From NCBI GenBank assembly GCA_003343995.1, contig QAKE01000064.1:1-49643 (forward strand): a DNA stretch of 49,643 nt, read 5' to 3'. This stretch comes from Bacillota bacterium. GTDB lineage: Bacteria > Bacillota > Clostridia > Christensenellales > Borkfalkiaceae. Below are positions 32,872 to 42,512 of this stretch, piece by piece. The notes beneath the pieces are model-generated. The model was given only the letters and a program-made list of their open reading frames with translations, did no database searches and had not been told where the DNA came from. The position numbers were made by a program, and so were the translations under genes. How positions within the stretch are numbered: position 1 is the first letter of the stretch; the number at the start of each line of letters is the position of its first letter.

Positions 32872-33803
32872 GAGCCGAGAATCTCCCCGACGCGGAGTTT
32901 ATTGCCGCGAAGATAATCCGCCGCGCTCATTCTGCGCGAGCCCTGCGGCGTGACCTCTTGCAATAAAACGGAGCCTTTTCCGCAAGCGATTTCCGCAATT
33001 TTTCCCGCTTGCAGAACTTCGCCTGCCCTTCCCTTTCCGTCCGAAACGATCGCCTTATGGATTTTCAGCTGTTCGCCGTTGACAAAGGTATAGGCACACG
33101 GCCACGGTTCGTAAGCGCGCACGCGGTTTTTGATTTCCTCGGCGGCAAGGGTAAAATCCAGCAAGCCGTCGTTTTTTTCGATTTTTTTAACGTAGGTAGC
33201 CTCGGCGGGATTCTGCGGCGTAAAAACAGCCTGATCGGCGCAGACGAGCCCGACGGCATCCGTAATGCACTCCGCGCCGAGCAGGGAAAGCCTGTCGAAC
33301 AATTCGCCCGCCGTTTCCTCTTCGCCGATATCCACGTTCTTTTTCAGCAGCATATCGCCGGCGTCCATCTCGTAAACGGTTTTCATAATCGTGACGCCCG
33401 TCTGCGTTTCCCCCGCAAGGATTGCCGCCTGAACGGGCGCGGCGCCGCGGTATTTCGGCAAAAGCGATCCGTGAATGTTCAGCGTATAAAACCGCGGGAG
33501 GGCGAGGATCTCTTCGCTTAAAATCTGCCCGAACGCGCATGTGACGAAAAGATCGGCGGAAAGCGATTTCAAATCGTTTACCCCCTCTTTGCGCACGCTG
33601 TTATATTCCAGCACCTTTACGCCGCGATCCAGCGCGAACGCTTTGACGGCGGAAGGGGTTAAAATCTGCTTTCTTCCAACCTTTTTATCGGGCGAGGTGA
33701 CGACGGCGGCAACATGAACGCGCTCGTCTTGTAAAAGTGCGGCGAGGGGCGGCACGGCGAAATCGGGCGTGCCGAAAAATACGATTTTCAATTTACTTTC
33801 CAT
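32865..33803 (-). CDS. fmt: Methionyl-tRNA formyltransferase
   Basis: Formylates initiator Met-tRNA. 312 residues with FFGTPDFAVP, the active-site NIHGSLLPKYRGAAP (Asn, His) and the Asp in EMDAGDML, then the C-terminal OB domain. It overlaps def by 11 bases, the usual def-fmt pair. Confidence 0.96.
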   Translation of the reverse strand: MESKLKIVFFGTPDFAVPPLAALLQDERVHVAAVVTSPDKKVGRKQILTPSAVKAFALDRGVKVLEYNSVRKEGVNDLKSLSADLFVTCAFGQILSEEILALPRFYTLNIHGSLLPKYRGAAPVQAAILAGETQTGVTIMKTVYEMDAGDMLLKKNVDIGEEETAGELFDRLSLLGAECITDAVGLVCADQAVFTPQNPAEATYVKKIEKNDGLLDFTLAAEEIKNRVRAYEPWPCAYTFVNGEQLKIHKAIVSDGKGRAGEVLQAGKIAEIACGKGSVLLQEVTPQGSRRMSAADYLRGNKLRVGEILGSC

Positions 33804-34251
33804 CGGCTTTCAGCTCCGTTGCCTTGTCGATATACAAAACGCCGTCCAGATGATCGTATTCGTGGCAAATGGCGCGGGCGAAAAAGTCGTACGCCTTGAG
33901 GGCGAACGCCCGCCCGTTTCTGTCGAACGCCCTGATCTCCACCACGCGCGGACGTTCCACCGTGCCGTATTTGCCGCGCACGGACAGACACCCTTCCTCG
34001 CCGACCTGCCTGCCCTTGCTTTTGACGATGACGGGGTTTACAAATTCAAAATAGCCCTCCCGCACGTCCACCACGAACACGCGGCGCAAAATGCCCACCT
34101 GCGGCGCGGCAAGCCCCGCGCCGTTGGCATCCGCGAGCGTTTCCTTCATGTCGTCCAAAAGGGCGGCGAGCTTTTCGTCGAAAACTTCCACGGGCGCGGA
34201 TTTTTTCCGCAATACGTCGTCGCCGACCTGCACTATGTTTCTGATTGCCAT
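33793..34251 (-). CDS. def: Peptide deformylase
   Basis: Removes the formyl group from nascent proteins. 152 residues with GAGLAAPQVGI, the metal-binding Cys88 in EEGCLSV and H130-E131-H134 in CHEYDHLDG. Ten bases after priA ends. Confidence 0.96.
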   Translation of the reverse strand: MAIRNIVQVGDDVLRKKSAPVEVFDEKLAALLDDMKETLADANGAGLAAPQVGILRRVFVVDVREGYFEFVNPVIVKSKGRQVGEEGCLSVRGKYGTVERPRVVEIRAFDRNGRAFALKAYDFFARAICHEYDHLDGVLYIDKATELKADGK

Positions 34252-34261
34252 ATCGTTTCCT

Positions 34262-36451
34262 CTACGTTAGATTGTTGGGGTTGATTTCCACGTTCACGTA
34301 AACGCCGCGGCTCTTCACCCCCGCGCAGATTTCCTGCACGCGGTATTTGAAATTTTTAAGGGTGGTGCGCATGAGCACCTGATAGCGGAATTTATTGTTC
34401 AGCCGCTTGATGGGGGCTTTCATGTATCCGAAAAACTTAAAACCCGCGGTATTTTTGAGATATTCGGCGTTGAGCGCCTCGTAAACGGCGCGCAGCGCGT
34501 CCTTCGTTTTGCCGTCGTCCTCGCCGGAAACGAGCACGCGGATGATTTCCGTAAAGGGCGGAAAGCCCGTCGCGCGCCGCAGGGCGATTTCGTTTTCGTA
34601 AAAGCCCTTGTAGTCGTATTTTACCGCGAGGCGCAAAACGTTGTTGTCCGGCTGATAGGTCTGCAGCACCACTCTGCCCGTTTCCCCCGCGCGCCCGCTC
34701 CTGCCGGCAACCTGCGTGAGCAGCTGAAAGGTTCGCTCCCCGCTCCGGTAATCGGAAAAATGCAGGCTCATATCGGCGTCCAAAATGCCGACGAGCGTCA
34801 CCGACGGAAAATCGTGCCCTTTGGCGATCATCTGCGTTCCCACTAAAATATCCGCTTTTTTCGCGGCGAAATCGCTCAATATTTTCAGATGACCTTCTTT
34901 ATTCTGCGTGGCATCCCTGTCCATGCGCACGATGCGCGCCGAGGGAAAGAGCTTTTGCAGTTCCCCCACCACGCGCTGCGTGCCGACGCCGCCGTAACGC
35001 AGCAGTTCGCTGCCGCACTCGGGGCATTTTTTGATCATTTTATATTTCGCGTTGCAATAATGGCACTTGAGCGCGCCCTCTTCCATGTGATAGGTAAGCG
35101 ACACGTCGCACGCCTCGCACTTCGGCACGTAACCGCACGAGGTGCAGATCACGCTTTTGGAATACCCGCGCTGATTGAGAAAGACGATCGCCTGATTGCC
35201 CTTTTCGAGCACCTCTTTCAATTCCGCCTTGAGCGCGCCGGAAAAGGCGGTATTGTTGCCCCGCCGCACCTCTCGACGCATATCGACGATTTCCACCTCC
35301 GGCAGGGCGCGGCGGTTGATGCGGTTGTTCATCTCCACCAGACCGTACTCGCCCGACGACGCCAGACGATAGGATTCCACCGACGGCGTGGCGCTGCCGA
35401 TGACGATTTTCGCGCCGTTGTAATCGGCGCGGAATCGGGCGACGTCCAACGTATTGTACCGCGGCGCGGATTCGCTTTGATAGCTGCCGTCGTGCTCCTC
35501 GTCGATGACGATCAGCCCCACGTTTTCCAGCGGGGCGAACACCGCGCTCCGCGCGCCGACGGCGATTTTCGCCTCTCCGCTCCTTAAACGCCACCATTCG
35601 TCGAACCGCTCGCCCGCGGAAAGACCGCTGTGCAAAATGGCGCATTCGTCGCCGAACCTGCCGCGCAGGTTTTTCAGCATCTGCGGCGTTAAGGATATTT
35701 CGGGCACGAGCATTATCGCCGTTTTTCCCCTTTCCAAAACGCTCTTGATGAGCGTTAAGTATACTTCCGTTTTTCCGCTGCCGGTCACGCCGTGCAGCAA
35801 CGTGATTTCCTTTGCTTCGCCCTCGATTTTATCCACGGCGGATTGCTGCTCGGCGGTGAGTTTTACCTTCTTTTCCTCTTCCGCCAAAGCGGTGTACGGA
35901 CGGCGTTCCGATTTTTCTTCCGATAGGGCGAAAAAGCCCTTTTCCGCAAGCGCGGAAACCGCCCCCGCGCCGAAAAGCGCGTTCAGCTCCGTCACCCGCC
36001 CGCGCTTTTTTTCGTGAAGATAAGCGAGGGCGGCACGCTGTTTCGCCGCCGACTTTCTCAGCGAGGAAAACGCCGCTTCGAAATCCTCCGCGGCGTATTC
36101 CGCGTATTTGACGATCTGCTCGCGCACCGTGCCCCTGCGCAGTTCCGCAGGCAAAAACAGCCTGAGCGCCGCGGCCTTGCTCACGAAAAATTCCGCGGAT
36201 ATTTTTTCCGCCAACGCGAGACATTCCTCCGTCAAGGCGGGCACGTTATCGAGCCTGCCGATCACGCTTTTGATTTTATCGGCGCTGTAATCGGCGGCGG
36301 GTTTCACCCGCATAACGATACCGTCCTTCTGCATTCGCCCGAAGGGCACGCTCACCCTTTCGCCCGCGCGGATGTCGTCGCCGTCGTAAAAATATTCAAA
36401 TATTCTGTCCGTTTCGCCGCTTAAAATATCGACGATTACATCGACGTACAT
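34262..36451 (-). CDS. priA: Primosomal protein N', replication restart helicase PriA
   Basis: Reloads the replisome at collapsed forks. 729 residues: DNA-binding N-terminal domain, Walker A in GVTGSGKTEVYL, DEEHDGSY, and a double zinc cluster (CTSCGYVPKCEAC and CHYC...CPEC), then the helicase half with QVAGRSGRAG. The ATG at 36451, with GGAG nearby, is preferred over one 16 codons upstream. coaBC, which precedes priA in Bacillus, is absent. Confidence 0.95.
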   Translation of the reverse strand: MYVDVIVDILSGETDRIFEYFYDGDDIRAGERVSVPFGRMQKDGIVMRVKPAADYSADKIKSVIGRLDNVPALTEECLALAEKISAEFFVSKAAALRLFLPAELRRGTVREQIVKYAEYAAEDFEAAFSSLRKSAAKQRAALAYLHEKKRGRVTELNALFGAGAVSALAEKGFFALSEEKSERRPYTALAEEEKKVKLTAEQQSAVDKIEGEAKEITLLHGVTGSGKTEVYLTLIKSVLERGKTAIMLVPEISLTPQMLKNLRGRFGDECAILHSGLSAGERFDEWWRLRSGEAKIAVGARSAVFAPLENVGLIVIDEEHDGSYQSESAPRYNTLDVARFRADYNGAKIVIGSATPSVESYRLASSGEYGLVEMNNRINRRALPEVEIVDMRREVRRGNNTAFSGALKAELKEVLEKGNQAIVFLNQRGYSKSVICTSCGYVPKCEACDVSLTYHMEEGALKCHYCNAKYKMIKKCPECGSELLRYGGVGTQRVVGELQKLFPSARIVRMDRDATQNKEGHLKILSDFAAKKADILVGTQMIAKGHDFPSVTLVGILDADMSLHFSDYRSGERTFQLLTQVAGRSGRAGETGRVVLQTYQPDNNVLRLAVKYDYKGFYENEIALRRATGFPPFTEIIRVLVSGEDDGKTKDALRAVYEALNAEYLKNTAGFKFFGYMKAPIKRLNNKFRYQVLMRTTLKNFKYRVQEICAGVKSRGVYVNVEINPNNLT

Positions 36452-36477
36452 CCTTTGTTTCTCCGAAAAACAAAATA

Positions 36478-36510
36478 TGTTCGCCCTTTGCGCGAACACA
36501 TTTTTTTGCG
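36478..36510 (-). terminator. Hairpin between rpoZ and priA
   Basis: Seven-pair stem (36478-36484 with 36492-36498) in the 63-base gap; on the minus strand it is followed by TATTTTGTTTTT. It could be a partial terminator that lowers priA relative to rpoZ. Confidence 0.45.
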
Positions 36511-36514
36511 TTTA

Positions 36515-36718
36515 TTAATCTTCGCTGGCGACGAGCTTGCCGTCGTAAATTTCCTGCGCGGAAACCGAAAGCGCTTTTTTGTTGCCCGGAAGGTCGTTCA
36601 TCCCTTGGTTCTGCGCCTGTTCCAAAAGCTGGCGCGCGCGTTTGGACGCGACGACGCACAACGCGTATTTAGATCCGATTTTTTCCGCAAGCGTATCGAT
36701 AGGCGGTTCTTGTATCAT
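36515..36718 (-). CDS. rpoZ: RNA polymerase omega subunit
   Basis: 67 residues. Omega core IDTLAEKIGSKYALCVVASKRARQL is recognisable, assisting beta' folding. Starts one base after gmk stops, as in Bacillus. Confidence 0.93.
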   Translation of the reverse strand: MIQEPPIDTLAEKIGSKYALCVVASKRARQLLEQAQNQGMNDLPGNKKALSVSAQEIYDGKLVASED

Positions 36719-36719
36719 G

Positions 36720-37277
36720 TTATTTACTCTCCTTTTTGATGATTTCCATCAGTTCTTTGTAGGTTTTTTCCAATTTATCGTTGATCACGACGTAATCGTA
36801 ATCCTTTTCCAGTCCGTATTCGTAATCGAGCCGCGAAAGACGCTTTTCGATTTTTTCAAAACTTTCGGTATTTCTATGTACCAGCCTGTCCCTGAGCGCT
36901 TCCACGGAGGGTGCCTTCAAAAAGATGAGCACCGCTTCGGGACATTGCTTTTTCACCAGCTCGCCGCCGTTGACGTCGATTTCCAACAGCACGCTTTTAT
37001 TTTCCAGCGATTTTTCCACGTAATCTTTCGGCGTGCCGTAAAAATTATCGAAATGCTCGGAATATTCGTAAAAAAGATTGTTGTTCGCCCGCTGCAAGAA
37101 TTCTTCCCTGCTCAAAAAGAAGTAATCCACGCCGTCAACTTCGCCCTCTCTCGGCGCGCGCGTCGTGCATGAAACGCTGAGCGCGACGTCGGCGGCGTTT
37201 CTCTCTTTGATCATCTTCGCAAGCGTGCCCTTTCCCACGCCCGAAGGTCCGGAAAGAACGAATAATTTGTTTTTCAT
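36720..37277 (-). CDS. gmk: Guanylate kinase
   Basis: Phosphorylates GMP to GDP. 185 residues with the P-loop SGPSGVGKGTLAK, the GMP site SVSCTTRAPREGEVDGVDY and the lid region. It uses the product of the GMP synthase encoded at 16 kb. Confidence 0.97.
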   Translation of the reverse strand: MKNKLFVLSGPSGVGKGTLAKMIKERNAADVALSVSCTTRAPREGEVDGVDYFFLSREEFLQRANNNLFYEYSEHFDNFYGTPKDYVEKSLENKSVLLEIDVNGGELVKKQCPEAVLIFLKAPSVEALRDRLVHRNTESFEKIEKRLSRLDYEYGLEKDYDYVVINDKLEKTYKELMEIIKKESK

Positions 37278-37287
37278 TATCTTCCTC

Positions 37288-38160
37288 TTATTCGAGATTT
37301 TGCACCTGTTCGCGGATCTTTTCGATTTCGCCTTTGAGCAAAAGCCCCAAGTCCGTAATTTCTATATCGTTCGCCTTGGAACAGATGGTGTTTGCCTCTC
37401 GGTTGAATTCCTGAATGAGAAAATCGATCTGCTTTCCGCTGCCTTCCGTTTTTATCAAACGGTAAAACTGCGAAATGTGCGATTTCAAACGGGTGATTTC
37501 CTCGTCGATATTGGATTTATCGGCGAAAAACGCCACTTCGTTCAAAAGGCGCGTTTCGTCGTACTTCACGTCTTTCAACGCTTCTTCCATGCGCTCTTTC
37601 AATTTTACGGCGTATTCTTCCTTGACCTTAGGAGCGCGCTGCGCGATCTTGTCCACGATGCCGTTCACCGTTTCCATGCGCGATTTCAAATCGGCGGTCA
37701 GCTTTTCCCCTTCCGCCGCCCGCATCGCATCGAGCGCATCGAGCGCCTTGTTCGCGGTTTCGATCAAAGTCCCCTCGAACTCCGAATAATCTTCGAACGA
37801 ATTGCCGTCCCTGAGCACTTCGGGAATACGCATCAACGAATACGCGGTGACGTCGTTTTCCACGCCGCAGCGCTCGGAAAGCGCCTTCGCCGCGGCGACG
37901 TAGCTTTCCGCCAGAGCGTAATCGACGCTCAGCTGCGTATTTTTTTCGCGGTTATCCGAAAAGGAAACGAAAACGTCCGTCCTGCCGCGGCGCAGTTTTG
38001 CCTGCACGCATTTGCGGAGCGCGTCCTCAAACGCGATGAAAGAACGCGGCGTTTTCAGGTTGATATCGAGATTGCGGTTGTTCACCGTTTTCACTTCCAC
38101 AAGCAAATCTATAAAATTGTCCTTGTATTCGGCCCTGCCGTAACCCGTCATGCTTTTCAT
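37288..38160 (-). CDS. YicC/YloC-family endoribonuclease
   Basis: 290 residues. The N-terminal MKSMTGYGRAEY and EVKTVNNRNLDI segments and C-terminal EVAFFADKSNIDEEITRL and GKQIDFLIQEFNREANTI are family hallmarks. Relatives cut RNA. First gene of the housekeeping run; AAAGGA ribosome site. remA, usually between it and gmk, is absent. Confidence 0.93.
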   Translation of the reverse strand: MKSMTGYGRAEYKDNFIDLLVEVKTVNNRNLDINLKTPRSFIAFEDALRKCVQAKLRRGRTDVFVSFSDNREKNTQLSVDYALAESYVAAAKALSERCGVENDVTAYSLMRIPEVLRDGNSFEDYSEFEGTLIETANKALDALDAMRAAEGEKLTADLKSRMETVNGIVDKIAQRAPKVKEEYAVKLKERMEEALKDVKYDETRLLNEVAFFADKSNIDEEITRLKSHISQFYRLIKTEGSGKQIDFLIQEFNREANTICSKANDIEITDLGLLLKGEIEKIREQVQNLE

Positions 38161-38181
38161 CGGCGTATCCTTTGTTTAAAT

Positions 38182-38210
38182 ATTGTAACACACATTTACG
38201 GAAATTTCAA
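38182..38210 (-). promoter_or_regulatory. Promoter of the yicC-gmk-rpoZ-priA run
   Basis: Minus strand: TTGAAA (38205-38210), 17 bases, TACAAT (38182-38187). The -35 overlaps the ligA stop codon. Confidence 0.75.
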
Positions 38211-40150
38211 CCGTTTATTATCGATTTAAACTCGCTTTCGTCGATTATTTTTATGCCGAGCGCCTTCGCCTTTTCCAATTTGGAGCCCGCCTTTTCCCCC
38301 GCGACGACGAGGGTGGTGGTTTTCGTAACGCTGCTTTTGATTTCGCCGCCGAGCTTTTGCACGATCTCCTCCGCCTCGCCGCGGGTAAATTCCGTCAAAC
38401 TGCCCGTCAGCACCACGCTTTCGCCGCTGAACGCGCCTTCCGCCGCCGCAGTATCGTATTCGAGGGTAACGCCGCAAGCGTAAAGCCGCTCGATCTCCGC
38501 CGCGTTCTCCCCGTCGCGGAAATATCCGGCGATGCTTTCGGCAACCGTTTCGCCGACGTCGTCCATCGCGATGAGCTCTTCCTTTTCCGCCGCCGCGAGC
38601 TCTTCGAGGGAAGAAAACCGTTTTGCGAGGTCCGCCGCCGTCTTTTTGCCCACGTTGTCTATGCCGAGGGCGTAAAGGAAGTTTTTGAAACGGATCTTCT
38701 TTGCCCCCGCGATGCCGTCCAGCAAATTTTGCGCCTTTTTCTCTTTAAATCCTTCGAGTTTCAAAAGGCTTTCCTTATCGAGCGCGTACAAATCGGAAAA
38801 ACGCTCCACCTTCAATTCGTCGTACAGCTGCGCCGCCGTCATTTCGGAAAAGCCCTCTATGTTCGCGCCGTCTTTGGAACAGAAATTCGTTATGGAATAA
38901 ATCACCCTGTCGCGGCATTCGCGGTTGGTGCAAAAGAGATTCGCCCCGATTTGAGAAACGGGTTTGCCACAGGAAGGGCAAACGGCGGGCGGAAGCACTT
39001 CTTCGCAGTCCTCGCCGACCTCCGTGGCGCCGAGAATTTCGGGAATGACCTCGTTGCTGCGGCGCACCAGCACCCGCGCGCCCTTTTTGACGCCCTTGCG
39101 CACGATGTCGCCGTAGTTGTTCAAGGTCGCCTTTTTCACCGTCGCGCCGGCGAGCTCCACCGGCTCGAGCAGCGCGAGCGGCGTGAGCTTGCCCGTTCTT
39201 CCCACCTGCCACACGACGTCTTTTAAGAGGGTGGTCACCTCCTCCGCCTCAAATTTGAACGCGATCGCCCAGCGGGGAAATTTATCGGTGGCGCCGAGCT
39301 CCTCCCGCACGGAAAAATCGTTGACTTTGACCACCGCGCCGTCCGTGAGAATATCGAGATCGCCGCGGGTTTTATCCACCTCTTCGATCGCGGCGTACAC
39401 CTCTTCCATATCTTTGCACACCCTTAAAAACGGGTGCACCTTAAACCCGTGTTTTTTTAAGAAATCCACGCATTCCGTCTGCGTGGCGAAACCGCCTTCC
39501 GACAGATAATTCACGTTGTAAAAAAGAATATCGAGCTTGCGCGCCGCCGTCACCTTGGGATCTAAATTCCGTACCGCCCCCGCAACGGCGTTTCGGGCGT
39601 TTTTCAGCGGCTCCGCCGCCTTTTCGTTGTATTCTTTCAACGCCGAAAGGCGCATGACCGCCTCGCCCTGCACCTCCAGCACGCCGGAATAACCGACGGT
39701 GAGGGGAAAACTTTTGATGGTCAAAACCTGCGCCGTCACGTCCTCGCCGACGACGCCGTTGCCGCGCGTCGCCGCGCCCTTGAATTTGCCGTTTTCATAG
39801 GTAAGGCAGACGGTCAGACCGTCGAATTTATATTCCACGGTGTATTCCACGGGCCGCTCGTCTATCTTTTTGATGCGTTCGCCGAACGCGTCGAGCTCCT
39901 CCTTCGTGAGCGCTTTATCCAAGCTGTAAAGGCGACGGATGTGCTCGTGCTTGCGAAAGGCGGCAACGGGTTCGCCTCCGACGCGTTTCGTGGGAGAATC
40001 GAAGAGCGTTTCCCCCGTTTCGCGTTCCAAAGCGACGAGTTCGTCGTAAAGCGCGTCGTATTCCTTATCGGACACCGTGGGGTTATCGAGCACGTAATAT
40101 TCGTATGCGTAGCGATTGAGCGTGTCGACGAGCCGACGCATTTTTTCCAT
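38207..40150 (-). CDS. ligA: NAD-dependent DNA ligase
   Basis: Seals nicks using NAD+. 647 residues: adenylation domain with the active Lys in EYKFDGLTV, OB fold, a four-Cys zinc finger (CPSCGKP and CTNREC), helix-hairpin-helix repeats, and a C-terminal BRCT domain (SVVLTGSLTEFTRGEAEEI). AAGGAG ribosome site. Follows pcrA by 12 bases, a common pair. Confidence 0.97.
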   Translation of the reverse strand: MEKMRRLVDTLNRYAYEYYVLDNPTVSDKEYDALYDELVALERETGETLFDSPTKRVGGEPVAAFRKHEHIRRLYSLDKALTKEELDAFGERIKKIDERPVEYTVEYKFDGLTVCLTYENGKFKGAATRGNGVVGEDVTAQVLTIKSFPLTVGYSGVLEVQGEAVMRLSALKEYNEKAAEPLKNARNAVAGAVRNLDPKVTAARKLDILFYNVNYLSEGGFATQTECVDFLKKHGFKVHPFLRVCKDMEEVYAAIEEVDKTRGDLDILTDGAVVKVNDFSVREELGATDKFPRWAIAFKFEAEEVTTLLKDVVWQVGRTGKLTPLALLEPVELAGATVKKATLNNYGDIVRKGVKKGARVLVRRSNEVIPEILGATEVGEDCEEVLPPAVCPSCGKPVSQIGANLFCTNRECRDRVIYSITNFCSKDGANIEGFSEMTAAQLYDELKVERFSDLYALDKESLLKLEGFKEKKAQNLLDGIAGAKKIRFKNFLYALGIDNVGKKTAADLAKRFSSLEELAAAEKEELIAMDDVGETVAESIAGYFRDGENAAEIERLYACGVTLEYDTAAAEGAFSGESVVLTGSLTEFTRGEAEEIVQKLGGEIKSSVTKTTTLVVAGEKAGSKLEKAKALGIKIIDESEFKSIING

Positions 40151-40162
40151 GTTCCAATCTCC

Positions 40163-42418
40163 TTATATCTTTTCCATCGGGGCGAACTTCGCGGCGAGCG
40201 ACTTGATGCCCGCGCCCTTGAACGCCACGTCCACGATGAGGTTGCCCTCCGCGCCCTTCACCTGAATGACGACGCCTTCGCCGAACTTGACGTGTTTCAC
40301 CTTATCGCCGGTTTTGTAGCCGACGGCGGCGGACTGCGCCTTTTTCTGCGCCGCCTGCATTCTCTTGATATAATTCTCCGCGTATCCGGAGGAAAAACCC
40401 GTGCCGTTTTTCTCGCTCGTGCCCAAATCGTCGCTCTTATCGAAAAGCGCGCTCCTGCCGCCGGCGGCGGGAGCGGCGGTTTCGCGTTCCGTTTCCCCGA
40501 GCTCTTTCTGCATTTCCTTTAAGAAACGCGAGGGCAGCATCCTTTCGCGGTTGCCGTACAAAAAACGGCTCTTCGAGTTGGTGATGTAGAGTTTTTCCCT
40601 TGCGCGGGTGATCGCGACGTACATCAGCCGGCGTTCTTCCTCCATCTCGTCCGCCGAGGAAACGGCGCGGGAAATGGGAAAAATGCTCTCCTCCAGCCCG
40701 CAGATGAACACGCACTTAAATTCCAAGCCCTTGACGGCGTGCACCGTGGCGATATTGACGGTGTCTTCCTCCGCGATATTGTCGGAATCGGCGCTCAGCG
40801 TGACGGAATTGAGATAATCCGACAAGTTCGCCCCCTCGTTCGCCTTGAAAAATTCCAGAATACTGTTCTGAAATTCGTCGATATTCATGCGCTTGTTGAG
40901 GTTTTCTTCGGTGTCCTCCGCAAAGATCGACCGATAACCGGTTTTGGCGAGCATCTTTTCCGTGAGTTCCGGCAGGGAAAGCGTTTCCTTGTCCACGATG
41001 AGGGAAACGATCAGATCCTTAAACTCCCCGATTTTCGCCTTTGCGCCCGCGGGCATGTCGATTTTATTGACGTCGCACACCGCGTCGAACAAGCTCAGCT
41101 CGTAATATTTCGCATAGCTCTCCAGCGCCGCCACGCTCTTTCCGCCGATGCCGCGTTTCGGGGTGTTGATCACGCGGAGCAGCGCCTCGTCGTCGAGAGG
41201 GTTGTTGAGCAATTTCAGATACGCCAGACAGTCTTTGATTTCCTTACGCTCGAAGAACTTGAACCCGCCGAACACGCGGTACGGGATGCCGTATTTATTG
41301 AACTCCTGCTCGAAGGCTCGGGAAATGGCGTTCACGCGCATGAGCACGGCGTAGTCCTTCGCCTTCCATTCGGGATGCGCCGCAAAGGATTTTTTGATTT
41401 GCAAAGCGGTATACGCCGCCTCGTCGTTTTCGTCGAGGGCGGTAAAGCGTTCGATCTTCGCCCCGTCTCCGTTTTCCGTCCAGAGTTCCTTTACGTTGCG
41501 CTCGGTATTGTTCGCGATGACGGCGTTCGCCAGCCGCAGGATCTTTTTGGTAGAGCGGTAGTTTTGTTCCAGCTTATAGGTTTTTACGCCGGCGAAGTTT
41601 TTGCCGAACTCCAGAATATTGCGGATTTCCGCCCCGCGCCAGCCGTAAATGCTTTGATCGTCGTCCCCCACGACGAAGAGATTGCCGCGCCTTGCGGCGA
41701 GCAGTTCCACGATTTTGAACTGCACGCGGTTGGTATCCTGAAACTCGTCCACGTGCACGTAACGGAAACGCTCCGCGTAATAATCGAGCGTATCCTTGTC
41801 CGACGCGAGCAAACGATAGGTTTTGACGAGCAGATCGTCGAAATCCATGGCGTTGGAATGATAGAGCGTATCCTCGTACGCGGCGTACACCTTGCAGATT
41901 TCGTCGATATGCCGTACGCCGACGTTTTCTTCCTCGTATTCTTCGGGCGACTGCGCTTTGTTCTTCGCCGTGCCGATGTGAAATTTCACCTTTTTCGCAA
42001 ACTCGTCGTCGTGCCCGCGTTCGGTGCACAACCGTTTTAAAACGCGTTCCTTGTCGTTGTCGTCGTAAATGGTGAAATTGCCGTTATAATGCTCGTCTAA
42101 ACGGGCGATATCCTGCCGCAGAATCCGCACGCACATGCTGTGTATGGTGGAAACCCACATGCCGCCGATGTCCCCGATAAAGCGGGAAAGCCGCTCCTTC
42201 ATTTCGTTGGCGGCTTTGTTGGTAAAGGTGATTGCCAAAATGTTCGAAGGCGATACCCCTTTTTCCAAAACGAGATAGGCGATGCGGCTGGTGAGCACGC
42301 GCGTTTTTCCGCTGCCCGCGCCCGCGATGACTAAAATCGCGCCCTCCGTTTCCCGAACGGGGGCGAGCTGGGCGGGATTGAGTTTTTTCAATATTTCGTC
42401 GATGGTAGGTCTTTCCAT
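40163..42418 (-). CDS. pcrA: ATP-dependent DNA helicase PcrA (UvrD/Rep type)
   Basis: Superfamily 1 helicase in repair and RNA polymerase-linked processes. 751 residues: Walker A IAGAGSGKTRVLTSR, VDEFQDTNRVQ, QNYRSTKKIL, ATVHAVKGLEF and VAITRAREKLY. The C-terminal Tudor-like piece VKHVKFGEGVV is typical of PcrA. The ATG at 42418, with GGAG ahead, is preferred over one 16 codons upstream that lies within the promoter. Confidence 0.96.
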   Translation of the reverse strand: MERPTIDEILKKLNPAQLAPVRETEGAILVIAGAGSGKTRVLTSRIAYLVLEKGVSPSNILAITFTNKAANEMKERLSRFIGDIGGMWVSTIHSMCVRILRQDIARLDEHYNGNFTIYDDNDKERVLKRLCTERGHDDEFAKKVKFHIGTAKNKAQSPEEYEEENVGVRHIDEICKVYAAYEDTLYHSNAMDFDDLLVKTYRLLASDKDTLDYYAERFRYVHVDEFQDTNRVQFKIVELLAARRGNLFVVGDDDQSIYGWRGAEIRNILEFGKNFAGVKTYKLEQNYRSTKKILRLANAVIANNTERNVKELWTENGDGAKIERFTALDENDEAAYTALQIKKSFAAHPEWKAKDYAVLMRVNAISRAFEQEFNKYGIPYRVFGGFKFFERKEIKDCLAYLKLLNNPLDDEALLRVINTPKRGIGGKSVAALESYAKYYELSLFDAVCDVNKIDMPAGAKAKIGEFKDLIVSLIVDKETLSLPELTEKMLAKTGYRSIFAEDTEENLNKRMNIDEFQNSILEFFKANEGANLSDYLNSVTLSADSDNIAEEDTVNIATVHAVKGLEFKCVFICGLEESIFPISRAVSSADEMEEERRLMYVAITRAREKLYITNSKSRFLYGNRERMLPSRFLKEMQKELGETERETAAPAAGGRSALFDKSDDLGTSEKNGTGFSSGYAENYIKRMQAAQKKAQSAAVGYKTGDKVKHVKFGEGVVIQVKGAEGNLIVDVAFKGAGIKSLAAKFAPMEKI

Positions 42419-42437
42419 TGTAAATTCTCCGTATACT

Positions 42438-42466
42438 ATTTTATCATACCGCACGGGATTTTTCAA
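42438..42466 (-). promoter_or_regulatory. Promoter of pcrA-ligA
   Basis: Minus strand: TTGAAA (42461-42466), 17 bases, extended -10 TGATAAAAT (hexamer 42438-42443). Confidence 0.8.
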
Positions 42467-42477
42467 GCGATTGCCGC

Positions 42478-42506
42478 TTGCAAAACGCCGCGATTTGTGA
42501 TATTAT
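42478..42506 (+). promoter_or_regulatory. Promoter of the SDR gene (leaderless)
   Basis: TTGCAA (42478-42483), 17 bases, extended -10 TGATATTAT (hexamer 42501-42506), then six bases to ATG. It is back to back with the pcrA promoter. Confidence 0.8.
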
Positions 42507-42512
42507 CTTTTT

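Noticed and set aside
40739..42040. 433-codon plus-strand open frame opposite pcrA
   Set aside because: Antisense to the conserved helicase motifs, with no start signal or recognisable domain.
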